Origin: an uncultured Flammeovirgaceae bacterium
GTDB taxonomy: Bacteria > Bacteroidota > Bacteroidia > Cytophagales > Cyclobacteriaceae
Direction: 5' to 3'
Length of the DNA stretch: 13,063 nucleotides
Assembly: GCA_937138955.1 (NCBI GenBank)
Contig: CAKZPJ010000462.1
Span: 1 to 13,063 of the forward strand
The notes beneath the pieces were generated by a model. The model saw nothing but the letters and a program-made list of their open reading frames with translations. It had not been told where the DNA came from and ran no database searches. The first letter of the stretch is position 1, and the number at the start of each line of letters is the position of its first letter. Positions 1 to 7,676 of this stretch are shown piece by piece. The translations under genes and the position numbers were made by a program.

Positions 1-1687
1 CTTCTAACGAAAACTCTTTCTTAGGAGCAATTTTACTATTATCATCCGAGCCGGAGGCGCGCATATTGGTCAGCTTCTTTCCTTTCAGAATATTGACGAC
101 CAAATCGTTGCCCCGAGTATGTTCGCCAATGACTTGCCCCATATAAATTTCTTCTCCCGGATCTACGAAGAATACTCCCCGATCCTGCAATTTATCAATG
201 GAATAAGGAGTACCTGCTCCCATATCCATAGAAATCAGTGAGCCATTAATTCGTCCGGGAACCGGTCCTTTATAGGGTTCGTAAGCTTTAAAGCGATGAG
301 TCATTACGGCTTCACCGGCAGTAGCGGTTAGCATCTGATTACGCAAACCAATTAACCCACGAGCAGGTATACCGAATTCCAAATGTTGCATATCGCCCTT
401 AGGCTCCATAATCAATAACTCACCCTTACGCTGAGTAGCTAGTTCAATCACTTTGCCTGATACACTCTCGGGAACGTCTACCACCATCATTTCTATTGGC
501 TCATGGCGCACACCGTCTACTTCTTTGAACAGTACCTGCGGTTGCCCGACCTGAAATTCGTAGCCTTCCCGACGCATGGTTTCAATCAGTACTGCCAGAT
601 GCAGAATACCCCGACCGTATACCAGAAAGCGATCTTCCGAATCAGTCTCCTCAATTCGTAATGCCAGATTCTTTTCCGTTTCTTTAAATAAACGGTCGCG
701 CAAATGGCGAGAGGTCACGAACTTACCTTCTTTCCCGAAGAAAGGAGAATTATTAATGGTGAAGAGCATACTCATAGTCGGCTCGTCAATAGCAATGCGA
801 GGTAGCGGTTCGGGGTCTTCAAAACTCGTTAGCGTATCGCCAATTTCAAAGTCTTCTAACCCTACTATCGCGCAAATATCACCACTTCGTACTTCGCTTA
901 CTTTGGCCTTCCCTAAGCCTTCAAATACTTGGAGTTCCTTTATCTTCACTTTATTGATACTGTTATCACGCTTAGATAGCCCCATGGTAGCGCCCTCTTC
1001 TAATTTGCCTTGGTATACTCGTCCGATGGCGATACGACCTACGAAAGAAGAAAAATCTAGCGAAGTGATCTGCATCTGAGGCACTCCTTCTCGCTGGGGT
1101 GCTTCAGGAATATGTTCCAAAACAGCATCCAGTAATGGAGTGATATTATCAGTAGGTTTTTGCCAATCGGTAGACATCCAACCCGCTTTCCCGGAACCAT
1201 AGAGCGTAGGAAAATCTAGCTGCTCTTCGGTAGCATCCAGATTAAACATTAGGTCAAACACCTGCTCGTGTACTTCGTCGGGACGACAGTTGGGCTTATC
1301 TACCTTATTAACTACCACAATGGGTTTTAGTCCGAGTGATAGGGCTTTACTCAGTACAAAGCGCGTTTGGGGCATAGGCCCTTCAAAAGCATCTACCAAT
1401 AGCAAAACACCATCGGCCATCTTTAGCACGCGTTCCACCTCACCGCCAAAGTCGGCGTGACCGGGCGTATCAATAATATTAATCTTTACATCTTGATAGC
1501 GAACCGATACATTCTTAGATGTAATTGTGATTCCGCGCTCTCGCTCCAAATCGTTACTATCCAGGATCAACTCGCCTGCTTCCTGATTTTCTCGAAAGAT
1601 TTTTGAAGCATAAATAATTTTATCTACCAGGGTCGTTTTCCCGTGGTCTACGTGGGCGATAATCGCCACATTTCGGATACTCTGCAT
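1..1687 (-). CDS. typA: Translational GTPase TypA/BipA, C-terminus cut by window edge
   Basis: This is a ribosome-binding GTPase of the EF-G/LepA superfamily, known in the family for roles in ribosome assembly and growth under stress or cold. I translated the minus strand from the ATG at 1687-1685 and found an open frame to the window edge, giving 562 codons. The G1 loop AHVDHGKTT is at residues 11-19, the switch I motif LERERGIT at 47-54, G3 DTPGHADFGGEVERV at 73-87 and G4 NKVD at 127-130. Domain II follows, then EF-G-III-like and V-like domains, and the family-specific C-terminal domain begins (the readable end is IAPKKEFSLE). Family members are about 600 residues, so roughly 40 are missing beyond base 1. 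The gene is read away from mscS-like gene 74 bases upstream, in the same direction. A putative promoter element lies 31 bases before the start. The identification is very secure. Confidence 0.97.
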   Translation of the reverse strand, partial: MQSIRNVAIIAHVDHGKTTLVDKIIYASKIFRENQEAGELILDSNDLERERGITITSKNVSVRYQDVKINIIDTPGHADFGGEVERVLKMADGVLLLVDAFEGPMPQTRFVLSKALSLGLKPIVVVNKVDKPNCRPDEVHEQVFDLMFNLDATEEQLDFPTLYGSGKAGWMSTDWQKPTDNITPLLDAVLEHIPEAPQREGVPQMQITSLDFSSFVGRIAIGRVYQGKLEEGATMGLSKRDNSINKVKIKELQVFEGLGKAKVSEVRSGDICAIVGLEDFEIGDTLTSFEDPEPLPRIAIDEPTMSMLFTINNSPFFGKEGKFVTSRHLRDRLFKETEKNLALRIEETDSEDRFLVYGRGILHLAVLIETMRREGYEFQVGQPQVLFKEVDGVRHEPIEMMVVDVPESVSGKVIELATQRKGELLIMEPKGDMQHLEFGIPARGLIGLRNQMLTATAGEAVMTHRFKAYEPYKGPVPGRINGSLISMDMGAGTPYSIDKLQDRGVFFVDPGEEIYMGQVIGEHTRGNDLVVNILKGKKLTNMRASGSDDNSKIAPKKEFSLE

Positions 1688-1717
1688 GTAAATAGCGTTC
1701 TTATTTCAATTAAAGCG

Positions 1718-1725
1718 CAAAGATA
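1718..1725 (-). promoter_or_regulatory. Putative -7 promoter element of typA
   Basis: The minus strand reads TATCTTTG, an exact match to the Bacteroidota -7 consensus TAnnTTTG. It ends 31 bases before the typA ATG, which would give a leader of about 25 bases. I see no convincing TTG-type -33 box at the expected spacing, so the call rests on the -7 element and its position alone. Confidence 0.45.
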
Positions 1726-1761
1726 GGGAAATAGGTTCGGGAAAGGCTTAGTCTTTCTCTA

Positions 1762-2679
1762 TTAAGATGCAGTTTTAGTTGTAATAAATTGCTGTAATAC
1801 TACATGAATCATTTCCTTTTTTTGATCAGGACTGTCGTTTTTACTGCGAAAGTGAACCACTAACTGTACCTTATCGGTGCTTATGTGCTGTAAGCGTACT
1901 TTTACTTCACTGAGATTAATATGAGATTGAAACGGTTGAAGGCTTTCTTTTACTCGACGTTCCCACTCCGTAATATTTCCTACTGCATCAGGATGAAGCT
2001 CAACCGGAATTTCTACTGACTCACCCCGCTGTTGATTATAATTAATCACATCAGCCGCAAATACAGTATTGTTCGGAATAATAATGCGGTTCTCTTCTTC
2101 ATCTTCTAGATACACGTTACTTAGCGTAATATCTTTAATAGCCCCTTCGTGGGTGCCAATTTTTACCCGATCGCCCAATGCTAACCGATCCGACATCATA
2201 TTGATTAATCCGTTTACCGTATTGGAAATGTAGTCCTTCGTTAACAGTACGGTAGCCACCGCCACTAAACTGAACGTACTAAAAAAGTTATCCCACTCCA
2301 GCCCAAATAGTAGAAACCCACCAATGACAACTACAATAACGTTGAGTAGCGTAGCAATCCGATTGATTGCCAGTACCACGTTACTCTCACGCGAACGCTC
2401 GTTTTTCTGGCGGATGTACACCACTACCAGTACAATTCGAGCCAGAGAAATGAGCAGGTTTGTTGTTAAGATAAATAGTAAAGCTCGGAATATTCGTGCT
2501 AGAGGATCAGCCAAATCTGGATTGTTGGCAGTAAAGAAACTAATCCAGTAATCGGAGCGGATATTGGCATAAACTAAACCCGCAACCAACAATAGCTTCA
2601 GCAAAAAACTAATCCGCTTACGATTTTCCTTCTGCACTAGCTGAGTCTTTTGCTGACCGATAGCCGATACTTTATTCAT
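1762..2679 (-). CDS. MscS-family small-conductance mechanosensitive ion channel
   Basis: This inner-membrane protein of 305 residues probably gates in response to membrane tension and releases solutes on osmotic downshock. Hydrophobic segments lie at about residues 23-40, 62-88 and 104-126, followed by the pore-lining helix at about 132-160. The hallmark MscS stretch runs from TKDYISNTVNGLINM (147-161) through LALGDRVKIGTHEGAIKDI (167-184), which forms the beta domain. IIPNNTVF (200-207) is the usual loop before the cytoplasmic alpha/beta cage. Length and arrangement fit compact MscS homologues, although the N-terminal part is more variable than the pore. The ATG at 2679 gives a lysine/arginine-rich cytoplasmic start before the first helix. 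The gene lies 74 bases upstream of typA on the same strand. The typA promoter candidate lies between them, so joint transcription is possible but not required. The physiological ion or solute cannot be told from sequence. Confidence 0.92.
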   Translation of the reverse strand: MNKVSAIGQQKTQLVQKENRKRISFLLKLLLVAGLVYANIRSDYWISFFTANNPDLADPLARIFRALLFILTTNLLISLARIVLVVVYIRQKNERSRESNVVLAINRIATLLNVIVVVIGGFLLFGLEWDNFFSTFSLVAVATVLLTKDYISNTVNGLINMMSDRLALGDRVKIGTHEGAIKDITLSNVYLEDEEENRIIIPNNTVFAADVINYNQQRGESVEIPVELHPDAVGNITEWERRVKESLQPFQSHINLSEVKVRLQHISTDKVQLVVHFRSKNDSPDQKKEMIHVVLQQFITTKTAS

Positions 2680-2728
2680 AGTTGGGATTTTATGCTTTAG
2701 TGACAGACGATATACACCACAGTAACAG

Positions 2729-2736
2729 CAAATCTA
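2729..2736 (-). promoter_or_regulatory. Possible -7 element of the mscS-like gene
   Basis: The minus strand reads TAGATTTG, which fits TAnnTTTG, and ends 50 bases before the channel gene's ATG. No TTG-like -33 box is seen about 19 bases upstream. In an AT-rich gap such an octamer can occur by chance, so this is weak. Confidence 0.28.
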
Positions 2737-2851
2737 TGCAATTTATAACACTACCCGCACGTTCTGATAAAGCCAGCTGTATATCATTTTGGTTTAGCCT
2801 GTAGACACATTGTACGTTAACTAGTCAAAAGAAGAACGCCTATTGTATGTT

Positions 2852-2989
2852 TTACTGCGGATAGTAATATTCCGAGAGCAAATTAAACTGATCTGTCGCC
2901 AACGTACAGACCAAATTCACTATCAATGCCTTCTGCGGTAATTGGAAAGCCTTACGACGCAACTGCATATTTTTAAATGTAGTATTCAT
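2852..2989 (-). CDS. Possible small protein of 45 residues, unknown
   Basis: An ATG at 2989 opens 45 codons ending in TAA at 2852. A second in-frame ATG at residue 8 (2968) gives a 38-residue alternative. The peptide begins MNTTFKNMQLRRKAFQLPQK, continues with a mildly hydrophobic stretch (LIVNLVCTLATD, about residues 22-33), and ends in a tyrosine-rich NLLSEYYYPQ. I do not recognise a family. The evidence for coding is only the open frame, the plausible amino-acid make-up, and a possible degenerate second copy of part of it at 3249-3290. No strong ribosome-binding site precedes it. A 46-codon open frame can arise by chance in a gap this size, so it may not be translated. Confidence 0.25.
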   Translation of the reverse strand: MNTTFKNMQLRRKAFQLPQKALIVNLVCTLATDQFNLLSEYYYPQ

Positions 2990-3000
2990 CTAATACCGTT

Positions 3001-3032
3001 TATTATCAACATATTGGCCCACGCTGATAATA
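3001..3032. repeat. 8-bp perfect inverted repeat (TATTATCA/TGATAATA)
   Basis: TATTATCA at 3001-3008 is the exact reverse complement of TGATAATA at 3025-3032, with a 16-base spacer. It lies just upstream of the possible small ORF on the minus strand. The symmetry would suit a dimeric regulator, but the AT-only composition makes chance plausible. Confidence 0.35.
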
Positions 3033-3321
3033 TTATTGCGGAAATAACTACTTTAGGGCGTCTATTTGGAATATCTTACCAAATACTGTTAGAAAGCAGA
3101 GGGTAATTTAGCCTCTTTCGTAATACTCCTTCTGCTAAAGACTAATAGATAACGTAGCATAATCCCGAAACCTACCGGGTATATGCCAACTGTTAGTAAG
3201 GTTGTACATTTAATTGCGAACGTTTTTAATTGATTTATTACATCGATAAGGCTACGCCCAATGTACCAAATCTATTGGTTCAGCCTTACGTAATTTCACA
3301 TGACCAATTAACAGGTAGACC

Positions 3322-6300
3322 ATGAAGAAACTATTTATCATATTAGGAGTATTTTTTCTGCTATTCTTAGCTGCAATATCCATTCTGCCCGTCATTTTCA
3401 AAGACGATATTCGCAAGCTCGTCGATCAGGCTATCGCTGAAAATGTTAATGCCGAAGTGTACTACGCTCCCGAACAGTTCAAGTTATCATTAATCAAAAA
3501 TTTTCCTAATGCAACTGTTTCTCTGGGCGATTTTGGCGTAGTAAACCGTCCGCCTTTTGCCGGAGATACCCTGTTGGCAGTAGATGAATTTAATATTTCC
3601 GTTGATCTGAAAAGCATCATCTTTGGCGATCAACCTCGTATTAGCGGTATCATCCTAGACCAGCCTAACGTTCACGTGCAGGTCTTAGAAAATGGTGCAG
3701 CAAATTACGACATCGCCATTGCTTCGGAAGACACCACCGTTGTGGCAGAAGAAACTCCTTCTAAGGAAGTGTCTTTTACCATCGATCACTGGGAGATAAA
3801 CGATGCTAACGTGGTGTACGAAGACCTTACTATGCCCATGTATATGGCAATTGAGGGTATGAATCACGAAGGCAGTGGCGATTTTACTTTGGATGTATTT
3901 GACCTGAATACACTCACTGAAGTAAAAGCCCTTACTGTGAACTACGATGGGGTAGAATACTTGAGTGACAAGAAGTTAATGGCCGATATGACCCTCAATA
4001 TGAATCTACCGGAAGGAAAATATACTTTCCGAGAAAACTCGGTAGCCGTCAACGATTTTACTTTGGGGTTCGATGGGTTTTTGGCTATGCCTAGCGACGA
4101 TATCGATATGGATATCACCTTTGCCGCCCAAGATAACACCTTTAAAAGTTTATTATCCTTGGTGCCCGGCGTGTACATGGACGGCTTTGAACAGGTGAAA
4201 ACTAAAGGTGAACTAGATTTTCAAGGCTTTGTAAAGGGCACTTTCAACGAAGAATCAATGCCTGCTTTTCAGATGAAGCTGCTCACGCAAGATGCTATGT
4301 TCCAGTATCCCGATCTGCCTACCGCAGTTACTGATATTGATGTAGATTTATTGGTGGATAATACTGACGGAAACTTAGATAATACTGTCGTTGATCTTAA
4401 ATCTTTCCACGCCGATTTGGGCAGTAATCCCCTAAATGCGCGGTTGTTATTAAAAGGGCTAGACACCTACACCATTGATACTGAAGTATCGGCTAAACTC
4501 AACCTAAGTGAACTCAGCCAGATGTTTCCGATGGATAGCTTGGAGGTGCGGGGTATCTATGATATTAATTTGTTCGCCAATGGCACCTATGATAGCGTAA
4601 CCAATCAAATTCCTCAGATTGATATGGCGATGAGTATGCAAGATGGCTATATCAAGCAGGCGGAGTATCCTCCTCTGGAGAATATCAGCTTTACTTCCAC
4701 TGTAAAAAATGAAAGTGGTCAGTTGGCTCAAACCACCGTTCAGGTGAACGATTTTGATATGACTCTGGCCGGAGAACCTTTTCAAGCCGACTTATTGCTC
4801 ACCGACCTTGATGATTATACTTGGGATCTAACAGCTAATGGCACCATAGATTTAACAAAAGCCACTCAATTGTATCCCATGGAGGGGATGAACCTAGCAG
4901 GAATTATTACAGCTAATGTTCAATCCAAAGGAAAATTATCCGATGTAGAAGCCGAACGTTACGCGCAGTTGAAAACTAGTGGTTCAGCGACTATTAAAGA
5001 TTTTAACTATGCAGCGGAAGATTTTCCGCAGGGTTTTACTATTGCGAATGCTGAAGCGGCGTTCAACCCCGAGCGAGTCACCCTAGCCAGCTTTGAAGGA
5101 GCAGCCGGCCGGAGCGATATGCGAATGAGCGGCTACTTGGCGAACTACTTAGGCTACGCTCTTACGGAAGGAGAAGTGCTGCGGGGTCAACTGGACTTTA
5201 AATCGGGCAAGCTAGATTTAAACGAATGGATGACTGACGAGGAGGTTGAAGTAACCGAAGATACTACCGAAGTTGCAATGGAAGTAATAGCGATACCTAA
5301 AACCTTGGACCTAGTACTTAACTCCAGTGTAGCTGAAGTGCTGTACGACAATATGACTCTGCAAAGCCTGGACGGAAAGATTACGGTGCGCGATGGTATC
5401 GTTCGCATGAACAATCTGAATTTTAATTCACTTGGTGGGCAATTTGCCATGGATGGTGCCTATAATACTCAGGATATAGCGCGCCCCTCATTTGACTTTG
5501 ACCTAAACATCCGGAACGTAGCTATTAGCTCAGCTTACGCTACTTTTAATACTATCCAAACATTAGCTCCAGTAGCCGAGAAAATGGACGGTGATTTTTC
5601 TACTCGCTTTAAAATAGGCGGGTTATTAGGTTCAGATATGTCGCCACTGATGAATACTTTAGATGGTAAAGGTATTATTCAGATAGCCGACGCTGCTGTA
5701 AAAGATTCTAAGCTAATAGGGGCGATCACCACCATTACCAAACTTAGCAACACCGATAACGTATCGCTGGAAGACGTAGATATCCGGGCTGAGGTTCGAA
5801 GCGGACGGGTGTACGTGGAACCATTTGATGTAAACGTTGGTAATTTCAAAACGATTATTGCCGGAAGCAATGGTATTGACGGAAGCATAGATTATCTAAT
5901 GAAAATGAATGTGCCTGCAGGAACAGTAGGCACTGCCGTAAATAGCGCCATTGCCAAATTTACCGGAAGCAACGAAACAATCGCTTCTAATATCATCCTC
6001 AACCTGAAGGTCACCGGAAACTATGATGACCCTAAAGTCCGTCTAGCCGGAACTGAAGCCGGCGGAGGTGGAAAATCAAGTGTTCAGGCTGCCGCCAAAG
6101 CCAAAGTAGAGGAGCAAGCCGAAGAGTTGAAGGATGAAATAGCCCAGCAAAAAAAGGAAGCTGAAGCTGAGGTACGTCGTAAAGCCGAGCAGGCTAAAAA
6201 AGAAGCCGAAGCAGCCCGTCGCCGAGCTGAAGAAAAAGCCAAAGAAGAGGCGGCTAAGGCTAAACAAAAAGTAGAAGAAGAAGCAAAAGAGGCTACTCAA

Positions 6301-6354
6301 GAAGTTAAAGAAGAAGCTAAGAAAAAGCTGAAGAAGCTCTTTCCCCCTCGTTAA
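3322..6354 (+). CDS. AsmA-family envelope protein with a charged coiled-coil tail
   Basis: This protein of 1010 residues has one N-terminal membrane anchor (about 5-25, LFIILGVFFLLFLAAISIL), followed by a very long, beta-rich, repetitive periplasmic region. AsmA-like proteins belong to the group of bridge-like proteins (with TamB and YhdP) thought to move or organise lipids between inner and outer membrane. The AsmA_2-type C-terminal region is visible at about 735-890, including LGSDMSPLMNTLDGKGIIQI and NVGNFKTIIAGSNGIDGSID. Acidic, threonine-rich stretches near 133-148 and 636-652 look like inserted linkers. After a glycine run (about 914-917) the last 90 residues are almost entirely lysine, glutamate and alanine, a probable single long helix or coiled coil like that of TolA. 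The ATG at 3322 is preceded by a weak AGG and leads straight into the anchor. The gene appears monocistronic, with a strong terminator 37 bases after its stop. The family assignment is firm; the lipid-transport role is inferred from the family. Confidence 0.9.
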   Translation: MKKLFIILGVFFLLFLAAISILPVIFKDDIRKLVDQAIAENVNAEVYYAPEQFKLSLIKNFPNATVSLGDFGVVNRPPFAGDTLLAVDEFNISVDLKSIIFGDQPRISGIILDQPNVHVQVLENGAANYDIAIASEDTTVVAEETPSKEVSFTIDHWEINDANVVYEDLTMPMYMAIEGMNHEGSGDFTLDVFDLNTLTEVKALTVNYDGVEYLSDKKLMADMTLNMNLPEGKYTFRENSVAVNDFTLGFDGFLAMPSDDIDMDITFAAQDNTFKSLLSLVPGVYMDGFEQVKTKGELDFQGFVKGTFNEESMPAFQMKLLTQDAMFQYPDLPTAVTDIDVDLLVDNTDGNLDNTVVDLKSFHADLGSNPLNARLLLKGLDTYTIDTEVSAKLNLSELSQMFPMDSLEVRGIYDINLFANGTYDSVTNQIPQIDMAMSMQDGYIKQAEYPPLENISFTSTVKNESGQLAQTTVQVNDFDMTLAGEPFQADLLLTDLDDYTWDLTANGTIDLTKATQLYPMEGMNLAGIITANVQSKGKLSDVEAERYAQLKTSGSATIKDFNYAAEDFPQGFTIANAEAAFNPERVTLASFEGAAGRSDMRMSGYLANYLGYALTEGEVLRGQLDFKSGKLDLNEWMTDEEVEVTEDTTEVAMEVIAIPKTLDLVLNSSVAEVLYDNMTLQSLDGKITVRDGIVRMNNLNFNSLGGQFAMDGAYNTQDIARPSFDFDLNIRNVAISSAYATFNTIQTLAPVAEKMDGDFSTRFKIGGLLGSDMSPLMNTLDGKGIIQIADAAVKDSKLIGAITTITKLSNTDNVSLEDVDIRAEVRSGRVYVEPFDVNVGNFKTIIAGSNGIDGSIDYLMKMNVPAGTVGTAVNSAIAKFTGSNETIASNIILNLKVTGNYDDPKVRLAGTEAGGGGKSSVQAAAKAKVEEQAEELKDEIAQQKKEAEAEVRRKAEQAKKEAEAARRRAEEKAKEEAAKAKQKVEEEAKEATQEVKEEAKKKLKKLFPPR

Positions 6355-6390
6355 ATAAAATTTTCCAGGAGCACTAAAAACTTATCATCG

Positions 6391-6426
6391 AGGCTCACCA
6401 TTTAGGTTGGTGAGCCTTTTTCTTTT
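6391..6426 (+). terminator. Intrinsic terminator after the AsmA-like gene
   Basis: AGGCTCACCA (6391-6400) pairs perfectly with TGGTGAGCCT (6408-6417) around a 7-base loop, giving a 10-bp stem rich in G/C. It is followed directly by TTTTTCTTTT. This is a textbook Rho-independent terminator for plus-strand transcription, 37 bases past the AsmA stop codon. Confidence 0.9.
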
Positions 6427-6454
6427 GCCTATCGGTTAAAATACCGTATCTTCA
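6424..6454 (+). promoter_or_regulatory. Putative promoter of the isoaspartyl peptidase gene
   Basis: TTTG at 6424-6427, a 19-base spacer, then TATCTTCA at 6447-6454 follow the Bacteroidota primary-sigma layout (TTTG-N19-TAnnTTTG) with two mismatches in the last part of the -7 box. The element ends 25 bases before the ATG at 6480. The -33 box lies in the T-run of the preceding terminator, so termination and re-initiation are packed together. Confidence 0.55.
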
Positions 6455-6479
6455 ACGTTCCATTTACCTATCTAATCCT

Positions 6480-7529
6480 ATGAAATACCTACTTACTTAC
6501 GTTGCTATAATTTTTTGCACGATACCCGCATTTGCCCAACAAGCGAAGGTAGCCATTGCCATTCATGGTGGGGCGGGGACGATCCTTCGGGAAAATATGA
6601 CCGAAGAACGAGAAGCTGATTATCGAGCTAAATTGGATGAAGCTCTACAGGCCGGTCACGAAATATTAGAAGCTGGAGGTACTAGTTTAGATGCAGTGGT
6701 TGCTGCTATCCAAATTATGGAAGAATCTCCGTTGTTTAATGCCGGAAAAGGTGCAGTATTTACCAACGACGGAAAAAACGAGTTAGATGCTGCCATCATG
6801 GACGGTAAAACCCGCAACGCAGGGACGGTAGCTGGAATTTCTACTGTCAAAAGCCCCGTAGCTGCTGCTCGCTTGGTTATGGAAAACTCGCCCCACGTCA
6901 TGATGATTGGTCCCGGTGCCGAGCAATTTGCTAGCGAACAGGGTTTAGAAACAGTTGATCCTTCCTATTTCTACACCGACCGCCGGTTCAATCAACTAGA
7001 AAAAATCCGCGATACGGAGAAGCAGCAACTGGATCATGATGGAGATACTAAAAACACTGAAGACAAAAGGCAAGGCTATCTAGATAAGCATTTTCCTGAC
7101 CGCAAATTCGGAACTGTTGGAGCAGTAGCACTGGATCAAGATGGAAATTTGGCGGCAGCTACTTCTACCGGAGGGATGACCAATAAACGCTACGGCCGAG
7201 TGGGGGATGTTCCAATTATTGGGGCGGGAACCTACGCTGATAATGCTACTGCCGCTATTTCAGCTACCGGGCACGGTGAGTATTTTATTCGCTCGGTAGT
7301 TGCCCACGATATTTCGGCAATCATGAAGTACCAAGATAAATCAGTGCAAGAGGCAGCCAACACGGTGGTGAAAGATAAGCTAGTAGAAATGGGTGGCGGA
7401 GGTGGCGTTATTGCCATTGATGGGAAAGGAAACATCGCTATGCCCTTCAATACCAAAGGCATGTATCGAGGCTACGTTAACACCGAAGGCGATGTGTACA
7501 TCGGTATTTATGAAGACGAACAGCCTTAG
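6480..7529 (+). CDS. iaaA: Isoaspartyl peptidase / plant-type L-asparaginase (Ntn hydrolase), exported
   Basis: This enzyme removes isoaspartyl residues from damaged dipeptides and hydrolyses L-asparagine. It is made as a precursor that cuts itself before a catalytic threonine. A Sec signal peptide is visible (MKYLL...IPAFAQ, cleavage probably after Ala19 or Gln20), so it should act in the periplasm. The HGGAGT motif is at residues 29-34. The typical FNAGKGAVFTNDGKNELDAAIMDG region lies at about 86-109. A charged, flexible linker (about 175-208) precedes GTVGAVALD, where Thr212 is the predicted nucleophile and N-terminus of the beta chain. STGGMTNKRYGRVGDVPIIG (229-248) holds the substrate-binding and second threonine residues. 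Its 349 residues match the family (about 320-350). It has its own likely promoter and follows a terminator, so it is probably transcribed alone. The symbol follows E. coli iaaA; relative activity on isoaspartyl peptides versus asparagine cannot be judged here. Confidence 0.94.
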   Translation: MKYLLTYVAIIFCTIPAFAQQAKVAIAIHGGAGTILRENMTEEREADYRAKLDEALQAGHEILEAGGTSLDAVVAAIQIMEESPLFNAGKGAVFTNDGKNELDAAIMDGKTRNAGTVAGISTVKSPVAAARLVMENSPHVMMIGPGAEQFASEQGLETVDPSYFYTDRRFNQLEKIRDTEKQQLDHDGDTKNTEDKRQGYLDKHFPDRKFGTVGAVALDQDGNLAAATSTGGMTNKRYGRVGDVPIIGAGTYADNATAAISATGHGEYFIRSVVAHDISAIMKYQDKSVQEAANTVVKDKLVEMGGGGGVIAIDGKGNIAMPFNTKGMYRGYVNTEGDVYIGIYEDEQP

Positions 7530-7570
7530 ATACTATATTCTTGAGATTTCGTCTTAAAGAACACTAACTT

Positions 7571-7612
7571 CTCTTTCCCCATTGGCGAAGGGGCTGGGCG
7601 CGTGGGGGAGTG
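7571..7612. repeat. G/C-block repeat, half-copy, between convergent genes
   Basis: The minus strand has runs of C and G arranged as TCCCCC...GCCC..CCCCTTCGCCAATGGGGA (7609-7576). This resembles each arm of the larger palindromic element at 8078-8201, which has CCCCTTTTCCAAAGGGGG. It lies between the 3' ends of the asparaginase and mazG-like genes. It can fold, but no T-run follows on either strand, so I do not call it a terminator. The adjoining stretch (7613-7676) is plain AT-rich sequence with TCTAATCTCTAAC-like wording and no gene. Confidence 0.55.
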
Positions 7613-7676
7613 GAAAACGAGAGATAGAAATTACCCTTTCAGTCTCCGACCTCTAATCTCTAACAATCAAAACCAG

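Larger units (their letters stand above)
2680..3321. other. 642-base gap between divergent mscS-like and asmA-like genes
   Basis: The channel gene is read leftwards and the AsmA-like gene rightwards from this AT-rich gap. There is no long gene, tRNA or insertion sequence. It contains a possible 45-residue minus-strand ORF (2852-2989), an 8-bp inverted repeat (3001-3032), a motif ATTGG-n-AGCCTTACG present at 2941-2956 and 3274-3290, and an imperfect stem-loop at 3248-3287 in the AsmA leader. I found no exact TAnnTTTG promoter for the AsmA gene on the plus strand; TAATTTCA at 3291-3298 and TACATTTA at 3205-3212 are near matches only. Confidence 0.6.

Noticed and set aside
576..1079. Plus-strand open frame of 167 codons, serine/arginine rich
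   Set aside because: It lies wholly antisense to the conserved typA frame and has the biased composition of a shadow frame.
2680..3321. Riboswitch, tRNA or small RNA in the large gap
   Set aside because: No cloverleaf, conserved riboswitch core or terminator-ended RNA was recognised; only repeats and a possible small ORF.
6076..6300. Minus-strand open frame rich in Phe, Leu and Ser
   Set aside because: This is the antisense of the Lys/Glu/Ala-rich AsmA tail; the apparent hydrophobic protein is a composition artefact.
7571..7612. Bidirectional terminator between the convergent asparaginase and mazG-like genes
   Set aside because: The C/G blocks can fold but no T-run follows on either strand, and the sequence resembles the repeat at 8078-8201.
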